From Leeuwenhoekiella aestuarii (GTDB lineage: Bacteria > Bacteroidota > Bacteroidia > Flavobacteriales > Flavobacteriaceae), in assembly GCF_004104055.1 (NCBI RefSeq), contig NZ_QOVJ01000001.1, positions 434,001-498,000 on the forward strand: 64,000 nt of DNA, read 5' to 3'. Position numbers and translations under genes: made by a program. The first letter of the stretch is position 1; every line of letters begins with the position of its first letter. Shown here piece by piece: positions 61,004-64,000 of the stretch. The notes under the pieces were generated by a model. It ran no database searches, had not been told where the DNA came from, and saw nothing but the letters and a program-made list of their open reading frames with translations.

Positions 61004-62386
61004 ATGCTCAACACATTCTTAAGCTGCAGATCTAAAAAAAATGAAAAAAACCTACTTCACGATGATCTCTATTTCAATAATTTAAGAAAAACCGAATACG
61101 GCAGACTCGATACACAAAATCATATCTATCTGGATTACACAGGTGGAGGTTTGTACAGCTTATCCCAATTGGAGAAGCATCATAAAATTTTAAAAGACCA
61201 TACGTTTGGGAATCCACATTCTACTAATCCCACCTCTTTACACGCCACAAAACTTGTTGAAGATGCACGAGCGGCTGTTTTGGATTTTTTTAAAGCAGAA
61301 AACTACTACTGCATTTTTACACAAAATGCTTCAGGCGCTTTAAAGATCGTAGGAGAATGCTACCCATTTACAACAGGCAGTGAATATCTTTTACTTTCTG
61401 ACAATCACAACTCCGTAAATGGAATTCGCGAATATTGTGTTGCGAAAGGCGGATGCTATAATTATGTTCCTGTTCAAGTTGAAGATCTCAGAATTAACGA
61501 AGAAGAATTACATATTGCACTAAACCAAGAAAAACATGCTAAAAGACTTTTTGCTTATCCGGCACAATCTAATGTTTCAGGAGTACGACATGATCTCAAT
61601 TGGATAAAAAAAGCTAAAGATCTTGGTTGGGATGTTTTATTGGATGCTGCGGCCTTTGCCCCCACATCAGAATTGAATTTATCTAGGATAGAACCTGACT
61701 TTATCTCCCTATCATTCTATAAGATCTTTGGTTACCCCACAGGCTTGGGTGCTCTGCTGGTTCACAAATCAAAATTCAATGAATTATGCAAACCTTGGTT
61801 TGCAGGGGGTACAGTAACCTTAGCAAGTGTAAAATCTCCACACCATTATTTAGCCAAAAACCATGAGCGTTTTGAAAACGGAACCTTAAATTATCTAAAC
61901 ATTCCTGCTCTAAAAATCGGTTTAGAGCATATAAAAGCTATTGGCATGCAACGCATAAACAAACGGATAAATTCACTTTCTAAATATCTTTTTAATAAAC
62001 TCAATGACCTCAATCATCATAATAAAACGAAAAAAGTTAGAATCTTTGGCCCACAAGATCGTATTCAAACCGGAGGAACTTTGATTATGTGTTTTTATGA
62101 TTCTGAGGGGAAACAAATTCCATTTGAAGAGATAGAGCGCAGAGCTAATGCTCATAACATTTCATTACGCACCGGCTGTTTTTGTAATCCTGGTATTGAT
62201 GAGATCAACAATGATCTTAATTCTGACGAATTACACGATTTTTTTACCAGTAACCATCAAGGTGGATATCGAGAAATTATTAATGCCTTGCAAAAAATGC
62301 GAGGCGCAACACGTATCTCTGTAGGTCTGGCAACAACAAAATCTGATTTGGATCAATTTTTAAATTTCGTAGATAGCTTAAACTAA
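61004..62386 (+). CDS. Class V aminotransferase (cysteine desulfurase / MoCo sulfurase-like)
   Basis: 460 residues of the PLP-dependent class V fold. IYLDYTGGGLYSLSQL near 42, NPHSTNPTSLHATKLVEDAR near 71, FTQNASGALKIVGE, DAAAFAPTSELNLS with the PLP aspartate, and the lysine in DFISLSFYKIFGYPTGLGAL near 245. A cysteine lies in RTGCFCNPG near 391, the place of the desulfurase nucleophile loop. These features match the N-terminal domain of molybdenum-cofactor sulfurases more than IscS. No MOSC domain or Fe-S gene is adjacent, so the acceptor is unknown. Confidence 0.84.
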   Translation: MLNTFLSCRSKKNEKNLLHDDLYFNNLRKTEYGRLDTQNHIYLDYTGGGLYSLSQLEKHHKILKDHTFGNPHSTNPTSLHATKLVEDARAAVLDFFKAENYYCIFTQNASGALKIVGECYPFTTGSEYLLLSDNHNSVNGIREYCVAKGGCYNYVPVQVEDLRINEEELHIALNQEKHAKRLFAYPAQSNVSGVRHDLNWIKKAKDLGWDVLLDAAAFAPTSELNLSRIEPDFISLSFYKIFGYPTGLGALLVHKSKFNELCKPWFAGGTVTLASVKSPHHYLAKNHERFENGTLNYLNIPALKIGLEHIKAIGMQRINKRINSLSKYLFNKLNDLNHHNKTKKVRIFGPQDRIQTGGTLIMCFYDSEGKQIPFEEIERRANAHNISLRTGCFCNPGIDEINNDLNSDELHDFFTSNHQGGYREIINALQKMRGATRISVGLATTKSDLDQFLNFVDSLN

Positions 62387-62793
62387 CAGACTTATATTTT
62401 CCCAAATTTTTAATGATATTTTACGAATAAATAACAATTAGAAACAGCCTAAGATCTTCACCTATTTTATCCACAATTTTATAAGTTATGAACGTTGATA
62501 ACATAAAACTTTCCATTTAGGTTAAATGCTTCTCTACTAGCATTTGCAAGCTTTTCCTTTAAAACACAATTATTAATTTAAAATTAATTTTCTGTAAACT
62601 TTTTAGATTTTATAAAAACATTAATTACTGAAAATCAATGTATTAACCTTATTTTTTTGACAACTTTTAGCATGTATTAAAATACAATGTTGATAACAAT
62701 GTTGAAAAAGTTAGTAGTACTACTCACAATGCAAGGCATTAAAATTTCAACTTTATACTTCTCAAAAGCTATCATTTTTTAACGTCTACTTGT
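62387..62793. other. AT-rich gap with DnaA-box-like sites upstream of nrdB
   Basis: 407 bases without a gene. It contains an exact DnaA box TTATCCACA at 62467-62475, near-boxes on the minus strand at 62493-62501 (TTATCAACG) and 62688-62696 (TTATCAACA), a direct repeat CAATGTTGA at 62685 and 62697, and the palindrome TGTATT-AA-AATACA at 62673-62686. It is the promoter region of nrdB; DnaA control of nrd genes is known in E. coli. Confidence 0.5.
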
Positions 62794-64000
62794 ATGGAAA
62801 TTACCGAGGTAATAAAAAGGGATTTTACGACCAAAACCTTTCATTTACACAAAATCACAAATGCTATTTTAAAAGCCATGACCGCGGTTGAACACGGTGG
62901 TCCTAACGATGCAGAAGAAATCTCTCAAAATGTTTATGCTGCGCTTCTGGAGCGTAAAAATGCAGATGCTGCTTACAAGCCCACTGTAGAAGAGGTTCAG
63001 GATTTTGTGGAGAACAAACTGATGGAAGGTGGTTTTTTTGATGTTGCAAAAGCCTATATCCTTTACAGAAACGAGCAGGCTCAAAAAAGAAGGTCTAATA
63101 TTTTTGAAAAACGCATCAACTTAAAACCATACGAGTATCCTGCACTTTATGAATACGTGCCCGCAATTAGACACTCGTATTGGATTCATACAGAATTCAA
63201 CTTTACCAGTGATATACAAGATTTTAAAACCCGCCTTTCTGATACTGAGCGTAGCGCTATAAAAAATACGATGCTAGCCATCTCTCAGATAGAAGTGGCT
63301 GTAAAAAGCTTCTGGGGTGATATTTATCACAAAATGCCTAAGCCAGAAATTGGTTCTGTTGGCGCAACCTTTGCCGAAAGTGAAGTAAGGCACCACGATG
63401 CCTACTCACACCTCCTTGAAATTTTAGGTCTTAATCAGGAATTTAAAAACCTGAAGAAAAAGCCGGTGATCATGAAGCGTGTTCATTATCTGGAAACCGC
63501 TTTAAAAAACGCGAAAAGTGATGATAATAAAGAATATGCCGAGTCTGTTTTATTGTTCTCTTTATTTATAGAGCACGTATCCCTGTTCTCGCAGTTCTTG
63601 ATCATTATGGCCTTCAACAAGCACAGAAATGTCTTAAAAGGTATCTCTAACGTGGTAGAAGCGACTTCTAAAGAAGAGCAAATACACGGAGACTTTGGCA
63701 TAGACATCATCAATATCATTAAAGACGAAAATCCGGAGTGGTTTGATGCAGAATACCATAGTATGATTCAAAATATGTGTAAAGATGCATTTGTAGCAGA
63801 GAGCGACATCATAGACTGGATTTTTGAAGCAGGCGAAATAGAATTTTTACCAAAAGTTTTGGTTAAAGAATTCATCAAAAAGAGATTTAATGATTCCCTT
63901 GAAAGCATAGGAATCGAAAAGATATTTGAGGTAGATGAAACCCTTCTCGCAGAAACCGAATGGTTTGACGATGAGATCATAGGTACCAAACACGGAGACT
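62794..64000 (+). CDS. nrdB: Ribonucleotide reductase small subunit with N-terminal ATP-cone (3' truncated by window edge)
   Basis: 402 complete codons are visible, with no stop before the edge. Residues 1-95 are an ATP-cone (EVIKRDFTTKTFHLHKI, then VEEVQDFVENKLMEGGFFDVA), a nucleotide-sensing module normally on the large subunit. The rest is a class I R2 ferritin-like domain: metal and radical residues in AESEVRHHDAYSHLLEI (E, H and the Tyr at the E. coli Y122 place), LFSLFIEHVSLFSQF, and ATSKEEQIHGDFG (E-x2-H). ATP-cone NrdB is established in Leeuwenhoekiella blandensis, where it controls activity through the oligomeric state. nrdA probably follows outside the window. Confidence 0.93.
   Translation, partial: MEITEVIKRDFTTKTFHLHKITNAILKAMTAVEHGGPNDAEEISQNVYAALLERKNADAAYKPTVEEVQDFVENKLMEGGFFDVAKAYILYRNEQAQKRRSNIFEKRINLKPYEYPALYEYVPAIRHSYWIHTEFNFTSDIQDFKTRLSDTERSAIKNTMLAISQIEVAVKSFWGDIYHKMPKPEIGSVGATFAESEVRHHDAYSHLLEILGLNQEFKNLKKKPVIMKRVHYLETALKNAKSDDNKEYAESVLLFSLFIEHVSLFSQFLIIMAFNKHRNVLKGISNVVEATSKEEQIHGDFGIDIINIIKDENPEWFDAEYHSMIQNMCKDAFVAESDIIDWIFEAGEIEFLPKVLVKEFIKKRFNDSLESIGIEKIFEVDETLLAETEWFDDEIIGTKHGD

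Noticed and set aside
62641-62793. NrdR boxes upstream of nrdB
   Set aside because: TGTATT-AA-AATACA is palindromic but does not match the NrdR consensus well and is not present as a spaced pair.

Overview
The window reads as a chromosomal piece of a marine-type member of Flavobacteriaceae (Bacteroidota). Signs are the TAnnTTTG promoter elements in front of many genes, a Tex/MetG/Mfd/Prs/RplY gene set of flavobacterial style, an OlsF-like lipid synthase, and a ribonucleotide reductase small subunit with an N-terminal ATP-cone, an architecture studied in Leeuwenhoekiella. The genus is an inference. No rRNA, CRISPR array or prophage is seen; there is one tRNA (Leu, CAA).

Layout. 1-6922: nitrate assimilation (truncated NasA/NirB-like/BFD fusion, an unusual sulfite-reductase-like rubredoxin protein, SUMT for siroheme, an outer-membrane porin). 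7066-12005: remains of an integrative mobilizable element (membrane protein, MobB relaxase, MobC, candidate oriT, Toprim primase, a repeat-rich candidate origin, VapE ATPase, HTH protein, cargo membrane protein) beside tRNA-Leu, without a visible integrase. 12386-24792: housekeeping (prs, rplY, pth, ribF, HTTM protein, serS, TPR protein, rsmA, mgtE, thioesterase, dehydrogenase), with two copies of an unexplained ~104-nt intergenic element. 24879-31092: MarR/VOC/GNAT operon, TM2 protein, bifunctional acyltransferase, aspartate kinase, GNAT, TerB-like protein. 31486-38550: the ligase-associated DNA-repair set (MBL exonuclease, ATP-dependent ligase, Lhr-like helicase, PdeM), interrupted by a DUF559 nuclease gene between inverted two-hairpin repeats. 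38596-49359: TspO-like protein, RES/Xre toxin-antitoxin pair, flavoprotein reductase, ECF sigma factor with a membrane partner, mfd, XRE-membrane regulator, NTF2-like lipoprotein, YraN, LD-carboxypeptidase. 49680-60220: metG, tex, HDAC-family protein, lipoprotein and an acetate uptake/activation operon (DUF4212, SSS symporter, VOC, Acs). 60377-64000: short SSB, class V aminotransferase, and a 3'-truncated nrdB behind a DnaA-box-containing gap.

The best candidates for something undescribed are: (1) the two-hairpin repeat family, two copies of which bracket the DUF559 nuclease gene as inverted arms inside a repair operon while others sit alone nearby; (2) the paired ~104-nt intergenic elements at 20389-20492 and 23268-23372, probably a structured RNA; (3) the integrase-less mobilizable element with a nested-hairpin candidate oriT and a separate GGTAGGAT-repeat candidate origin. 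Everything rests on reading the sequence; no database search was run.
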